Source: Seramator thermalis
GTDB lineage: Bacteria > Bacteroidota > Bacteroidia > Bacteroidales > Dysgonomonadaceae
Length of the DNA: 64,000 nucleotides
Direction of reading: 5' to 3'
Assembly (NCBI RefSeq): GCF_004138125.1
Contig: NZ_RXHS01000002.1
Span: forward strand, 186,001 to 250,000
Below are positions 28,204-37,811 of this stretch, one piece after another. The translations under genes were made by a program, and so were the position numbers. How positions within the stretch are numbered: position 1 is the stretch's first letter; the number at the start of each line of letters is the position of its first letter. The notes beneath the pieces are model-generated. The model was not told the origin of the DNA. It did no database searches and saw nothing but the letters and a program-made list of their open reading frames with translations.

Positions 28204-29532
28204 ATGATACAAACAGGATTTGTTGCGGCTCTTGATTTGGGAACATCCAAAATTAAGGGCGTCGTCGGACGCATGAACGAAAACAATGTGATTTCGGTGC
28301 TGGCATGCGAAACAGTTCCGTCCAAGCAATGCATACGTCGGGGCGTGGTTTATAATGTCGAAGAAACCGGCGCGAATGTAAAAAAACTGATCAGTATGCT
28401 CGAAAATGTTATCGGACGCAATATTGCCAAAGTATATGTATCCGTTGCAGGACAATCGCTTCATACAATACCTTACCGAACTTACAGACAGCTCTCGTCT
28501 TCGGGCATAGTTACTGAAAATGTGATTAATCAACTCAATGACGAAGCACAGAAATTCAAACCGGATTTGTCGCGAAAATATGCCATTGCCGATGTGGAAT
28601 ATTATGTGGACAGAAAACCCGAAAAAAATCCGGTGGGCATTACTTGTTCGATGGTTGAAGCAGAATACCAGATGTTGGTGGGACGTCCTAATCTGGTGGC
28701 GAATATCGAAAAAGGGATTGTAGAACGCGCCAATGTCCGGATTGCAGGATATATTGTAGGTGCTCAGGCTTCTGCGGCTATTTCGCTTAACGATGACGAA
28801 AAAGAATTAGGATGCGTTTTTATCGATTTTGGGGCAGGAACAACCACCGTGTCTATCTATAAAGGTGGAGTATTGCGAAGAACGGTTGTTATTCCTTTCG
28901 GTGGAAAAACAATAACCAGAGATATTTGTGAGCTTAATTTTACAGAGACGGATGCCGAACAATATAAAATTAAATTTGGTAAGGCTGTCGATGGCTCCGA
29001 TAATTCCCTTTTCTCTCCGTTTTCGTCTAAGTCGGATATCGATTTAGTGGAGCTCAACAAAGTTATCCGGATGCGCTTGGACGAGATCACAGCCAACATC
29101 AAGGAGCAAATTCGATTGTCGGGTTACGAAGGCCAGTTAGGAGCCGGCATTGTCATCACCGGTGGTGCTTCACAACTCAAGAACCTCGATCTGTATTTGA
29201 AAGAAAAATTCAATATGCCGGTTCGCAAAGCATCTGCCAAGAAATCATTTGTCAACAATGCTCCCGAAATAGCAAATGATCCCTCTTTTACCCAAGTATT
29301 GGGATTGCTGTTGTTCGGAACGGAAGATTGTGAAGTTGTCGAAGTGGAACCGGAAGGAGAAGAACCGGAATCGCAGACCAAATCCTCAAAGAATTTATTC
29401 GGCAAACAATCGCATCGTAACGAAGGAATAAAAACTCCCAAAAAAAGCAAAACAGATAAGAATAACAAAGGCATTAAAACCACATTGGGAGGATTTTTTT
29501 CGAGCATGTTTTCTGAAGAAGAAGACGAATAA
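28204..29532 (+). CDS. ftsA: Cell division protein FtsA
   Basis: Actin-like ATPase that ties FtsZ filaments to the membrane; 442 residues. Phosphate-1 loop ALDLGTSKIKGVVGR at about 9-23, SHS2/1C region with VSVAGQSLHTI, phosphate-2 loop VFIDFGAGTTTVSIY near 208-222 and adenosine motif VITGGASQLKNLDLY near 317-331. A linker rich in S, K and E (about 375-425) leads to a C-terminal amphipathic segment (TLGGFFSSMFSEEE), the likely membrane-targeting sequence. Confidence 0.95.
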   Translation: MIQTGFVAALDLGTSKIKGVVGRMNENNVISVLACETVPSKQCIRRGVVYNVEETGANVKKLISMLENVIGRNIAKVYVSVAGQSLHTIPYRTYRQLSSSGIVTENVINQLNDEAQKFKPDLSRKYAIADVEYYVDRKPEKNPVGITCSMVEAEYQMLVGRPNLVANIEKGIVERANVRIAGYIVGAQASAAISLNDDEKELGCVFIDFGAGTTTVSIYKGGVLRRTVVIPFGGKTITRDICELNFTETDAEQYKIKFGKAVDGSDNSLFSPFSSKSDIDLVELNKVIRMRLDEITANIKEQIRLSGYEGQLGAGIVITGGASQLKNLDLYLKEKFNMPVRKASAKKSFVNNAPEIANDPSFTQVLGLLLFGTEDCEVVEVEPEGEEPESQTKSSKNLFGKQSHRNEGIKTPKKSKTDKNNKGIKTTLGGFFSSMFSEEEDE

Positions 29533-29567
29533 AACAATACCAACAGATAATTTTTTTCGACCAACTT

Positions 29568-30860
29568 ATGGAAGACAATATATTAGATTTTCAGTTGCAA
29601 AGTCGCACTAACGCTATCATCAAGGTGATCGGTGTAGGCGGTGGCGGGGGTAATGCCGTAAATCATATGTATTTGCAAGGCATTCACGATGTATCTTTTG
29701 CTCTCTGCAATACCGACAACCAGGCTCTCATGAAATCACCTGTTCCGGTGAAAGTGCAGTTGGGACAAAATACAACAGGGGGGCTTGGAGCAGGAAATAA
29801 ACCCGACATTGCTCGTAAGGCTGCCGAAGAAAGTATCGATCTGATTCAGGACTTGCTGAGTGACGGCACCCGCATGGCTTTTATTACCGCCGGTATGGGT
29901 GGAGGCACCGGTACGGGAGCAGCGCCGATAGTTGCCAAAGTTGCCAAAGATATGGGAATACTGACTGTTGGTATCGTTACAATACCGTTTGTATTCGAAG
30001 GGCCTCGAAAAATTGTGCAAGCACTTAAAGGAGTTGAAGAGATTGCTTCCAACGTCGATGCTTTGCTGGTGATCAATAATGAGCGATTGCGCGATATCTA
30101 TCAGGATCTGACCATGCTCAACGCCTTTGCAAAGGCCGACGATATGCTCGCCACTGCAGCCAAGAGCATAGCCGAGATTATCACTGTTCACGGACATGTA
30201 AACCTCGATTTTGCCGATGTCAATACTACGCTCAAAGATGGGGGCGTTGCCATCATGAGTCGAGGAATGGGACGAGGAAAGGATCGGGTGAACGAAGCCA
30301 TTCACGATGCTTTGAATTCGCCACTTCTGAATAACAACGATGTGTTTAGTGCAAAGAAAATCCTGATCAATATTTCTTTTGGAGAAGAAAGCCCTTTGAT
30401 GATGGAAGAAATGAATGCGCTGCACGATTTCATGTCGAAGTTTAGCCGCGAAATTGAAGTAATCTGGGGAACGGCTGTAGAAGAGGATTTGAAGGAAGAT
30501 GTGAAGGTAACATTGCTCGCCACCGGATTTTCTATCAAAGATGTTCCCGGAATCGAAGAGCATCGCCTGGCTGAAAGTAAGGCTGAAGAACTGGAACGAA
30601 AAATACGCGAAGACGCTCAACGCGAACGCGAAAAACAAGATGCTTTGCTCATCGAAAAATATTATGGGAAAGAAGGACTTAAAACCCTTTCGACTGCCAA
30701 TTTCCAACTCGATCCTTTTGTGTTGAGCATGGATGAGTTGGATGACGATAAAATTATTGAAGCATTGGAGCGAACGCCGGTGTTTAAGCGGGAACGCGAC
30801 TTTAATCCGCGTACCTATTTTGCTGAGCCGCATTCGCCTTCAAATTCATTATTCGATTAA
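29568..30860 (+). CDS. ftsZ: Cell division GTPase FtsZ
   Basis: Tubulin-like GTPase that forms the Z ring; 430 residues. GTP-binding GVGGGGGNAVNHM near 22-34, the tubulin signature GGGTGTG at 111-117 and the T7 catalytic loop DFADVNTTLKDGG near 215-227. The globular domain ends around 325; a charged linker (EELERKIREDAQREREK) follows. The C-terminus (NPRTYFAEPHSPSNSLFD) is not a close match to the classical conserved C-terminal peptide, in line with other Bacteroidota. It closes the division part of the cluster. Confidence 0.97.
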   Translation: MEDNILDFQLQSRTNAIIKVIGVGGGGGNAVNHMYLQGIHDVSFALCNTDNQALMKSPVPVKVQLGQNTTGGLGAGNKPDIARKAAEESIDLIQDLLSDGTRMAFITAGMGGGTGTGAAPIVAKVAKDMGILTVGIVTIPFVFEGPRKIVQALKGVEEIASNVDALLVINNERLRDIYQDLTMLNAFAKADDMLATAAKSIAEIITVHGHVNLDFADVNTTLKDGGVAIMSRGMGRGKDRVNEAIHDALNSPLLNNNDVFSAKKILINISFGEESPLMMEEMNALHDFMSKFSREIEVIWGTAVEEDLKEDVKVTLLATGFSIKDVPGIEEHRLAESKAEELERKIREDAQREREKQDALLIEKYYGKEGLKTLSTANFQLDPFVLSMDELDDDKIIEALERTPVFKRERDFNPRTYFAEPHSPSNSLFD

Positions 30861-30881
30861 AAACAAATAAAATACGTAGTT

Positions 30882-31331
30882 ATGAACTTGTTTGATACAA
30901 TTAGCGAAGAAATTAAGAAAGCAATGCTTGCCAAGGATAAAGTTCGTCTGGAAGCGTTGCGCGGTATAAAAAAAGAATTTTTGGAAGCCAAAACAGCCAA
31001 AGGAGCAAATGATGAATTGTCGGACGAGACTGCTATAGCTATTCTCCAGAAAATGGTAAAGCAACGCAAAGATAGTGCCGATATATATACTGCGCAGGGC
31101 CGGCCCGATTTGGCTGAAGATGAAATTGCACAAATCAAAGTGATTCAGGATTTCCTGCCTTCCCAACTTACAGCGGAAGAATTGGAGGCTGCCGTTAAAA
31201 AAATTGTTGCCGAAGTAGGAGCTACTTCGATGAAAGATATGGGCAAAGTGATGGGCGTTGCTACCAAAGAACTTGCCGGCAAAGCCGAAGGGCGAGCTGT
31301 TTCGGAAATGGTGAAAAAATTGCTCGCTTGA
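30882..31331 (+). CDS. GatB/YqeY domain-containing protein
   Basis: A 149-residue helical protein of the YqeY family, related to the tail domain of the amidotransferase subunit GatB. Markers are LFDTISEEIKKAMLAKDKVRLEALRGIK at the N-terminus (quoted as family region 2-29), LQKMVKQRKDSADIY near 54-68 and the C-terminal GKVMGVATKELAGKAEGR. Its role is unclear; a link to tRNA-dependent amidation is only inferred from the domain. It directly follows ftsZ (21 bases) and ends in a terminator, so it is probably the last gene of this transcript. Confidence 0.9.
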   Translation: MNLFDTISEEIKKAMLAKDKVRLEALRGIKKEFLEAKTAKGANDELSDETAIAILQKMVKQRKDSADIYTAQGRPDLAEDEIAQIKVIQDFLPSQLTAEELEAAVKKIVAEVGATSMKDMGKVMGVATKELAGKAEGRAVSEMVKKLLA

Positions 31332-31342
31332 ATTTGTTCATA

Positions 31343-31405
31343 CATCCTGTGCAGCCCGGCGCAATTGAAAATTTATTTAAAACTGCTGCGCAGGATGATG
31401 TTTTT
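31343..31405 (+). terminator. Terminator after the YqeY-family gene
   Basis: A 13-bp stem with one G-T pair (31343-31355 with 31385-31397), loop of 29 bases, then TTTTT at 31401-31405. It lies between two converging genes and may also slow minus-strand transcripts. Confidence 0.6.
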
Positions 31406-31418
31406 ATCATTTCGCTCT

Positions 31419-32168
31419 TTATACGTAAATCATTTTGCGTGTCATTCCCCCATCGACAATGAAATTTTGTCCTGTGATAAAACTATTAGCCGGGTCGAGC
31501 AGGAAAAGTGCCATTCGGGCAATATCCAACGGGTTGCCTACGCGCCCTGCAGGATGTTGAGCATGATCTTCACGGGTGAGCTTTTCCGGTTTAGCTTTCG
31601 AACTTTTTTTTATGGCCGATACATCTATCCATCCCGGACTGATACAATTGACACGTATATCGGGTCCAAGACTGATTGCCATGGAATGCGTAAGGGCATA
31701 AATTCCCCCTTTGCTTGCCGAGTATGATTCGGTATCGGGCTCTGATTGAAATGCCCTGGTCGAACACATGTTGATGATGCACCCGGTACTTTCTTTGAGA
31801 TATGGAATTAAAAACTTGCTGCACAAAAATGTTCCGGTGAGGTTGGTGCTGATCGCACGATTCCATTCTTCCAAAGTGAGTTCGCTCATGGGCTTGAAAA
31901 TAGCAAAAACGGCATTGTTTATTAATCCATATACGGCGTCAAATTTTTTGAGCGAAGCTCTAATCGAAGATCTTACACTTACCTGATTAGAAACATCGGT
32001 GATGAAAAATTCACAGTGACGTTTATCGAAATGAGGACGAATTTCTTCCATCGCTTCACTGTCGATATCAAATACGGAAACATTGTAGTCATTTTTTAAA
32101 AATTCTTCTGTCATAACTCTGCCGATGCCTTGTGCTCCGCCGGTGATGATGATGTGTTTTCTTGTCAT
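31419..32168 (-). CDS. SDR-family oxidoreductase
   Basis: Classical short-chain dehydrogenase/reductase, 249 residues from the ATG at 32168; a longer open frame upstream has no family similarity. Cofactor loop TGGAQGIG at about 8-15, LINNAVF (in place of the usual NNAG) near 83-89, the catalytic serine region NMCSTRAF near 133 and YSASK near 146-150. An acidic residue after beta-2 (VFDIDS) suggests NAD(H) preference. The substrate cannot be told. It lies 131 bases downstream of the glycogen gene set on the same strand but may be unrelated. Confidence 0.88.
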   Translation of the reverse strand: MTRKHIIITGGAQGIGRVMTEEFLKNDYNVSVFDIDSEAMEEIRPHFDKRHCEFFITDVSNQVSVRSSIRASLKKFDAVYGLINNAVFAIFKPMSELTLEEWNRAISTNLTGTFLCSKFLIPYLKESTGCIINMCSTRAFQSEPDTESYSASKGGIYALTHSMAISLGPDIRVNCISPGWIDVSAIKKSSKAKPEKLTREDHAQHPAGRVGNPLDIARMALFLLDPANSFITGQNFIVDGGMTRKMIYV

Positions 32169-32299
32169 GTCGATAAGTTTATTGTGTTTCGAAAAAAATG
32201 GGAAATGCAAACGCATATTCAAAACGAACTTGATTCGGTTTTGAGAATTACGAATGTGATTTCTCACGAGTCGATCCAATATCAATGGAATTCAAAAAA

Positions 32300-33625
32300 T
32301 CACTCTTCCGATTTTTTTACAAGTTTGGCAGTATTTGCATCAGTAACACTTTTCAGCTCGGCTTCGAGTTTTTTGATTATTTTTTCCTGATTGTGAATAA
32401 TGGTAAGGAGTGAGTTTAGCTCTTCGTTATCCACTGTGTCGGGATATTGTGCTTTGACTCGTCCGATGAAATCGCTCAGCACATTCATATAGTTGTTGAA
32501 GGCATCATAAGGCGATTGATACGGACTGAACTGACTATGAATAGATCCGTCGGAAAAATGTTTTGTGGACATGTAATAAAAGTGATCACTTGTTTGCAGG
32601 TAGAGCCAGTCTTGTTTTAGTTTTCGATCTTCACACAGTCTGACACGTTCGCCATACTTGTAGAGCGTTTCGAAGGCACTTTGTTGAAGCTTGTTCCCCA
32701 GCCAGGCGCTCAGGTCACGTTCTTCGTCGGCCCACGAAATGGGATTTGGAACCGAAATAGGTCCCACCGAAGCGTGATTGTCTAAAATTTCGCTCGGAGT
32801 GGCAAATTCGATATTTTTTTCGAAAGCAAATCTGGGTAAAGCTTTCATGAATTCGAAAATTCCGGTATGTGAAGGTTGCATGTTGCCGAAAGTTTCGTAA
32901 TTCATAAATAGATTAATAATTTGCTCCTCCGGAGGAGTAGCCGCAATCCATGCTATAAATTTATCTGCAGTGAGAGGATATTCGCTCCAATTATAGTTCG
33001 AAAACCTGAAAGCAATGTCGTCGCTAAAACGCGAGTTTTTCAGCAGCAATTTAAGCCCTGTACTTGTTGCCGATTGGTAAACATAGTTTGGGCTTTTCCA
33101 TCCGAGTATGTGTTTGGCTCCTTCGGTGATCATTTTTCGATATCCCATTTTGTAAGCAAGATCAGAAATATCGTCTGAATAGATGAGCTCGGTGTTTCGC
33201 AAAACCGTAGGTTCTTGACCGAAAAGCAATTTTATTTTCTCGGTATGCTGTTTCACTTGCAGCCGAAATTCAACCGGGTCGATGAGTGATGATAGTGAAT
33301 GTCCGTAGGTTTCGGACAGAAACTCCACTCCCCCTGTTTTAGACAATTCACGAAGTCCGTCAATTACTTCAGGTGCATATATTTCGAGCTGATCGAGTGC
33401 AACTCCGGATATCGAAATAGCCACCTTGAAGCGCCCTTTGTATTGATTGATCAGATCAAGCAACATTCTGTTAGCGGGAATGTAGGAACGTCCGGCGATT
33501 TGTTGCAAGATGTCTTCATTGGAAAAATCGTCGTAATAGTAGTGGTCTCTTCCAATATTGAAAAAGCGGTATCTTTTGAGCCTGAAGGGTTGATGGATTT
33601 GAAAATAAAAGCAGATTGTTTTCAT
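32300..33625 (-). CDS. GH57 family alpha-amylase-like glycoside hydrolase
   Basis: Cytoplasmic GH57 enzyme, 441 residues, no signal peptide. The N-terminus ICFYFQIHQPFRLKRYRFF is the family's first conserved region (HQP). GVALDQLEIYAPEV and FLSETYGHSLSSL are further GH57 regions, and LRNTELIYSDD near 160-170 may hold the nucleophile glutamate. It is the last gene of a three-gene run with the GT4 transferase (43 bases upstream) and the debranching enzyme, a set seen in many Bacteroidales. The likely role is turnover or remodelling of intracellular glycogen. A short charged tail (ELKSVTDANTAKLVKKSEE) ends the protein. Confidence 0.9.
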   Translation of the reverse strand: MKTICFYFQIHQPFRLKRYRFFNIGRDHYYYDDFSNEDILQQIAGRSYIPANRMLLDLINQYKGRFKVAISISGVALDQLEIYAPEVIDGLRELSKTGGVEFLSETYGHSLSSLIDPVEFRLQVKQHTEKIKLLFGQEPTVLRNTELIYSDDISDLAYKMGYRKMITEGAKHILGWKSPNYVYQSATSTGLKLLLKNSRFSDDIAFRFSNYNWSEYPLTADKFIAWIAATPPEEQIINLFMNYETFGNMQPSHTGIFEFMKALPRFAFEKNIEFATPSEILDNHASVGPISVPNPISWADEERDLSAWLGNKLQQSAFETLYKYGERVRLCEDRKLKQDWLYLQTSDHFYYMSTKHFSDGSIHSQFSPYQSPYDAFNNYMNVLSDFIGRVKAQYPDTVDNEELNSLLTIIHNQEKIIKKLEAELKSVTDANTAKLVKKSEE

Positions 33626-33668
33626 TTTATATCGTGTTTTATGAAGTTAATACAGAGTTTTGATAAAT

Positions 33669-34928
33669 CTAATGAACAAGTCGGTTGTAGATATCGCGTA
33701 CTTTTTGTCCGGCATACTCCCATTTTATTTCGTCCACTTCTTTTTTGCCTTCTTCCTTCAAAAATTCGGCCATTCCCGGATGGGTGCAAATCGAATAAAT
33801 GGCGTCAGCCATAGCCTCTACATCCCAATAATCGGTTTTGATAACATGATTGAGAATTTCTGAACACCCTGACTGATAAGAGATAATACTCGGCACTCCG
33901 CACTGCATAGCTTCGAGAGGCGATATGCCGAAAGGTTCGGAGACGGAAGGCATCACATATACATCGCTCGACTTAAGCATTTCATAAACTTGTCGGCCCC
34001 TCAGAAAGCCGGTGAAATGAAATTTATCCGCGATTCCTCGTTCGGCAACAAGTTGTATCATTTGGTTCATCATATCGCCACTACCGGCCATTACAAAACG
34101 AATATGTTTTGTTTTTTTGAGAACTTGTGTAGCTGCTTCCACAAAAAATTCGGGACCTTTCTGCATGGTAATTCTCCCGAGGAAAGTGACAATTTTTTCC
34201 GGAACACCGGCTAATCGCTCAATTGCTTCTATTTCCGGGCTCAACGGCTCGACGGCATTATGCACGGTGGTTACTTTCCATTCGGGTTGATGATAGTTTT
34301 CGATCACCGTTTTGCGTGTGAGGTTGCTCACACAAATAATATGGTCGCAATTATCCATTCCGTCTTTTTCGATTCCGTAAACGATAGGATTAGGATTTCC
34401 CCGACTTCGATCAAACTCTGTGGCATGTACGTGGATAACAAGGGGTTTGCCGGATATGCTTTTTGCATGAAGCCCGGCGGGATAAGTGAGCCAATCGTGA
34501 GCATGGATGACGTCGTATGGGTAAGTGCGAGCGATGACGCCGGCAACGATCGAATAGTTGTTGGTTTCTTCGAGAATATTGTTTGGATAACGTCCTGAAA
34601 ATTCTATGCATCCCAAATCGTTGGTGTACATATAATTAAAGTCGGCATAAATGTGGTCGCGCAGCCGGTAGTATTCTTCGGGGTTCATGTATTTTCCGAG
34701 CCGTTCTTTAACGATATCGAAAGGAACGTCTTTCCACACAATAGGGGTATTGTTTGCTCCTATGATTTTCAGAAAACTTTGATCTTCGTCACCCCAGGGT
34801 TTGGGTATGACAAATAGTATTTCCATGTCGGGTTGCAACGACATTCCTTTTGACAAGCCGTAACTTGCAGTTCCTAATCCGCCTAGAATATGTGGAGGGA
34901 ATTCCCATCCAAACATTAATGCTCTCAT
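33669..34928 (-). CDS. GT4-family glycosyltransferase, glycogen synthase-like
   Basis: Cytoplasmic GT-B transferase of 419 residues. The N-terminus MFGWEFPPHILGGLGTASYG is the acceptor-side loop shared by glycogen/starch synthase-like enzymes; GRITMQKGPEFFVEAA near 255-270 and the donor-side MPSVSEPFGISPLEAMQCG near 325-343 are the GT4 E-x7-E region. Its neighbours, a debranching enzyme and a GH57 amylase, point to alpha-glucan synthesis. No separate GlgA or GlgC gene is in the window, so this may be the main glycogen-building transferase, but the sugar donor is inferred only. Confidence 0.88.
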   Translation of the reverse strand: MRALMFGWEFPPHILGGLGTASYGLSKGMSLQPDMEILFVIPKPWGDEDQSFLKIIGANNTPIVWKDVPFDIVKERLGKYMNPEEYYRLRDHIYADFNYMYTNDLGCIEFSGRYPNNILEETNNYSIVAGVIARTYPYDVIHAHDWLTYPAGLHAKSISGKPLVIHVHATEFDRSRGNPNPIVYGIEKDGMDNCDHIICVSNLTRKTVIENYHQPEWKVTTVHNAVEPLSPEIEAIERLAGVPEKIVTFLGRITMQKGPEFFVEAATQVLKKTKHIRFVMAGSGDMMNQMIQLVAERGIADKFHFTGFLRGRQVYEMLKSSDVYVMPSVSEPFGISPLEAMQCGVPSIISYQSGCSEILNHVIKTDYWDVEAMADAIYSICTHPGMAEFLKEEGKKEVDEIKWEYAGQKVRDIYNRLVH

Positions 34929-34965
34929 CTGATAGTTTCCTTTCCCTTTATTTTCTGATGAAGGG

Positions 34966-36909
34966 TTAATCGTTGTATTTTTCCATCAATTTTTGTGCTC
35001 TCAGCAATTCTGCCACGCTTGTGGCAAAAGAGAATCCTCCCCTTGCGATGAAAGGTGGGTTGGAGTCGTACATTTCGGAGATAGTGCCAATACAGTCGTT
35101 TTGCATTTCGGCTTCCATATCTACCATGATTCGGTCGGCAAGCGAAAGTCCGCTTCGATTGAACACTTTGAGGTAGGCTTCGATATATGGGCCGAACAGC
35201 CATGGAAAAGCCATTCCGTTGAAATATGCAAATTCTTTTTCCTGAACACTTCCCGAGTAATGCGCTCTGAAATTGCCGCTTTTCGGACTCAATGTGCGGA
35301 TTCCGCAATGCGACAATAACTCTTTGGTCACGTAATCGATGACCGATTTTTTTTGACTCCTTTCCAACGGGGAATAGTCGAGCGAAACCGCGAAAATCAT
35401 ATTGGGCCTGACATTTGGATCTTTGTACGATCCATCTACATAATCGTAGAGATAGCCGGCATCATTGAGAAACGTGATTACGAATTTGCGTTGAACCAGA
35501 TAGGACATTTCTCCGTATTTCGTAGTTCTTTCTTGATCGTTTATCAATTCGGCTATTTCCTGTCCAAATTTTAAAGCGTTGTACCAAAGAGCATTGAATT
35601 CCACCAAATATCCCGATCGGGGAATTATTGGCCTTCCGTTGAGGGTAGAATTCATCCAGCTTACTGCAACATTGCGTCCATCAGTCGATACGAGTCCGGT
35701 TTCTTCATTAACAGTCAGATTGGGATGTTTGTTTGCAAGAATGTAATCTAAAATCGAAAACAGAAATGATGCGTATTTTGATGTAAATATGCTCGGGTTT
35801 GCTTTCCGGTATTGCTGGAGCGACCAAACAACCCATAGCAGCACGTCGGGATCATCGATTTGGTGAATGATACTTTTTTCTTTTTTATCTTCCATAAAGT
35901 TTACGAGATGAGGAATGGAAGAGTCCATGATTTTTTCGAAATCGCTTACACGATCTACAGAAATGGTTGATCCGGGCAAAGCGATGAATTGATCGCGGGC
36001 TCGCACTCTGAACCACGGATATCCCGCTAACAGATATTGTTCGTCGTTCTTAGGTATATAATAAAATTGGTGGCTCGAGTTCTTGAGGCAATTATAAAAG
36101 CTGGAACGGGGTGTTCGCTTTTGCATTTCATAATTAAATTCCTCGGCAAGTTTTGAGGTGTCGACCAATATGTCGCCGGCTGATAAGATGATTTCTTCAT
36201 CCTTTTCAATGGGCATTTCGAAATATCCGGGGACGTATAAATCTTCTTTGTACGTGTCGCCGTTTTGCTGGTCTTGCAGATATTCGATGCCTTTATACCA
36301 ATCGGGGAAGTACATGAATTCGGGCTTTTTGGTGAATTGGATAAACAACTCCGGATACCCGAAATACATGCAGGTGCTGATTCCGTTTTCGACTTCACGA
36401 TAGGATCTGTCCACATGATCGTTTTCCTGAGTTAATTGAGATGCGTTACGGAACGCCAAAAATGGTCGGAATCGGATTATTGTAGGTGAGTGAGCGTCGA
36501 GCAGACGATATCGGATCATCAGACGATTTTCTTTGGAAGAAAACATGCTTTCTTTTGACAATATCACTCCTCCCACACGATAAATTGTTTTAGGAACACC
36601 ATCACAGTTAAACTCACGTATGTATTTGTGCCCTTTCGGATTATAATTATCTCCTTCGTATTTATGAATGCCGAGATTGAATTCCGCACCGTGTTGAACA
36701 ACAGTCTCGTCAATCGATGAAAGTATGACATGATTTTCATCATCGAGATACGGAATGGGCATCACAAGAAGCCCTTGGTATTTGCTGGTATTGCACCCCG
36801 ATATTGACGTATTTTGGTAAGCACCTTTCCGGTTTGTTCGAAGAACATTCCGATAAAGTGAATATTCCAAATTAATCATCAATTCTTTGTCAAATTTTAA
36901 ATAGCTCAT
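34966..36909 (-). CDS. Glycogen debranching enzyme (amylo-alpha-1,6-glucosidase type)
   Basis: Cytoplasmic GDE-family protein of 647 residues. An N-terminal beta domain (RKGAYQNTSISGCNTSKYQG at about 27-46, typical of GDE_N) is followed by an (alpha/alpha)6 barrel with DPDVLLWVVWSLQQY near 349-363, SWMNSTLNGRPIIPRSGYLVE (region 420-440) and RPNMIFAVSLDYSPL near 519-533. The family removes alpha-1,6 branch points from glycogen. First gene of the operon with the GT4 transferase 37 bases on. A minus-strand TATCTTTC near 36958-36965 could be its -7 element. Confidence 0.92.
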   Translation of the reverse strand: MSYLKFDKELMINLEYSLYRNVLRTNRKGAYQNTSISGCNTSKYQGLLVMPIPYLDDENHVILSSIDETVVQHGAEFNLGIHKYEGDNYNPKGHKYIREFNCDGVPKTIYRVGGVILSKESMFSSKENRLMIRYRLLDAHSPTIIRFRPFLAFRNASQLTQENDHVDRSYREVENGISTCMYFGYPELFIQFTKKPEFMYFPDWYKGIEYLQDQQNGDTYKEDLYVPGYFEMPIEKDEEIILSAGDILVDTSKLAEEFNYEMQKRTPRSSFYNCLKNSSHQFYYIPKNDEQYLLAGYPWFRVRARDQFIALPGSTISVDRVSDFEKIMDSSIPHLVNFMEDKKEKSIIHQIDDPDVLLWVVWSLQQYRKANPSIFTSKYASFLFSILDYILANKHPNLTVNEETGLVSTDGRNVAVSWMNSTLNGRPIIPRSGYLVEFNALWYNALKFGQEIAELINDQERTTKYGEMSYLVQRKFVITFLNDAGYLYDYVDGSYKDPNVRPNMIFAVSLDYSPLERSQKKSVIDYVTKELLSHCGIRTLSPKSGNFRAHYSGSVQEKEFAYFNGMAFPWLFGPYIEAYLKVFNRSGLSLADRIMVDMEAEMQNDCIGTISEMYDSNPPFIARGGFSFATSVAELLRAQKLMEKYND

Positions 36910-37029
36910 GTTTTCAACAAATTAGATTATTAACCTTTGCTGTAATTTGATTTTTATCGAAAGATACAAATTTTACACATATCACAAGGAAAAAACCAAA
37001 ATATTTTAAAAGGATAGCGTTATTATTTC

Positions 37030-37037
37030 TATTTTTG
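37030..37037 (+). promoter_or_regulatory. Rhomboid gene -7 element (TATTTTTG)
   Basis: A full match to TAnnTTTG, 37 bases before the ATG at 37075, in the divergent gap with the debranching gene. No clear -33 box. Confidence 0.45.
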
Positions 37038-37074
37038 AGTATCTGTTCAAAATAAGTGCATCAACGGTAAATCA

Positions 37075-37758
37075 ATGTTGAATCCTCAGTTGGCTTACGA
37101 AAGAAAACGTTTGTGGCTGGCCATGATACCCTCGGTAGTAATGGTCGTGCTCTTGTGGCTGTTTTTTGTGATCGATGTCTCGGGAATTTTCGGATTTCCG
37201 CTCTACCGACTCGGAATACTTCCCCGAGAGGTTCGAGGACTAATCGGTATCTTATTTTCCCCACTTCTTCACGAATCATTTTCGCATCTGCTATCCAACA
37301 CTCTGCCTATTTTTATGCTGATGTGGAGCTTGTTTTATTTTTATAGATCCATTGCATGGAAATCATTATTGATTTTGTGGATTCTGAGTGGATTTTTGAC
37401 GTGGTTGATCGGACGTGATTCGTATCATATAGGGTCGAGCGGATTGATATTTGGGTTGATGTTTTTTTTGTTTTTCAGCGGTATTTTTCGCAATTACATT
37501 CCTCTCATCGCACTTTCGCTTATTGTGGCTTTTGTGTATGGGAGTTCGTTTTGGAGCATTTTTCCATTCGCTCAATATGTAGATGTTCATCTTTCGTGGG
37601 AAGGCCATCTGGCAGGGGCCGTCAGTGGAATTATCGTTGCGATTGTCTTCAGAAATCAGGGGCCTCAAAATCCCGAGAAGATTTGGAATGATGAGGATAA
37701 TTGGTTCGACGACGAAAGCGAATCTGAAAATCATGCCGATAACGAAAATCTGAATTGA
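37075..37758 (+). CDS. Rhomboid-family intramembrane serine protease
   Basis: Polytopic membrane protease of 227 residues with six predicted membrane segments. The catalytic serine is S122 in the GSSG motif, the partner histidine is H178 (WEGHLAG), and HESFSHLLSN near 64-73 supplies the conserved His and Asn of the second segment. The C-terminal tail after about 190 is acidic and hydrophilic (DEDNWFDDESESENHADNE). Substrates are unknown. It stands alone between the divergent glycogen operon and the DAP dehydrogenase gene. Confidence 0.92.
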   Translation: MLNPQLAYERKRLWLAMIPSVVMVVLLWLFFVIDVSGIFGFPLYRLGILPREVRGLIGILFSPLLHESFSHLLSNTLPIFMLMWSLFYFYRSIAWKSLLILWILSGFLTWLIGRDSYHIGSSGLIFGLMFFLFFSGIFRNYIPLIALSLIVAFVYGSSFWSIFPFAQYVDVHLSWEGHLAGAVSGIIVAIVFRNQGPQNPEKIWNDEDNWFDDESESENHADNENLN

Positions 37759-37791
37759 AAGATTCAAAATAACTATTATTTTGTACTTTTG
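37755..37791 (+). promoter_or_regulatory. DAP dehydrogenase promoter (-7 TACTTTTG)
   Basis: TACTTTTG at 37784-37791 is a full -7 match, 20 bases before the ATG at 37812. A TTG at 37755-37757 overlaps the rhomboid stop codon and could serve as -33, though the spacing (26) is long. Confidence 0.5.
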
Positions 37792-37811
37792 CATTTTCTA
37801 AATGTAAGCAT

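Noticed and set aside
29736-30833. Open frame of 365 codons on the minus strand opposite ftsZ
   Set aside because: Antisense shadow of a highly conserved gene, with a low-complexity His/Phe-rich translation.
31365-31727. Plus-strand frame of 120 codons opposite the SDR gene end
   Set aside because: It starts in the terminator region and lies over the conserved SDR C-terminus; no motif.
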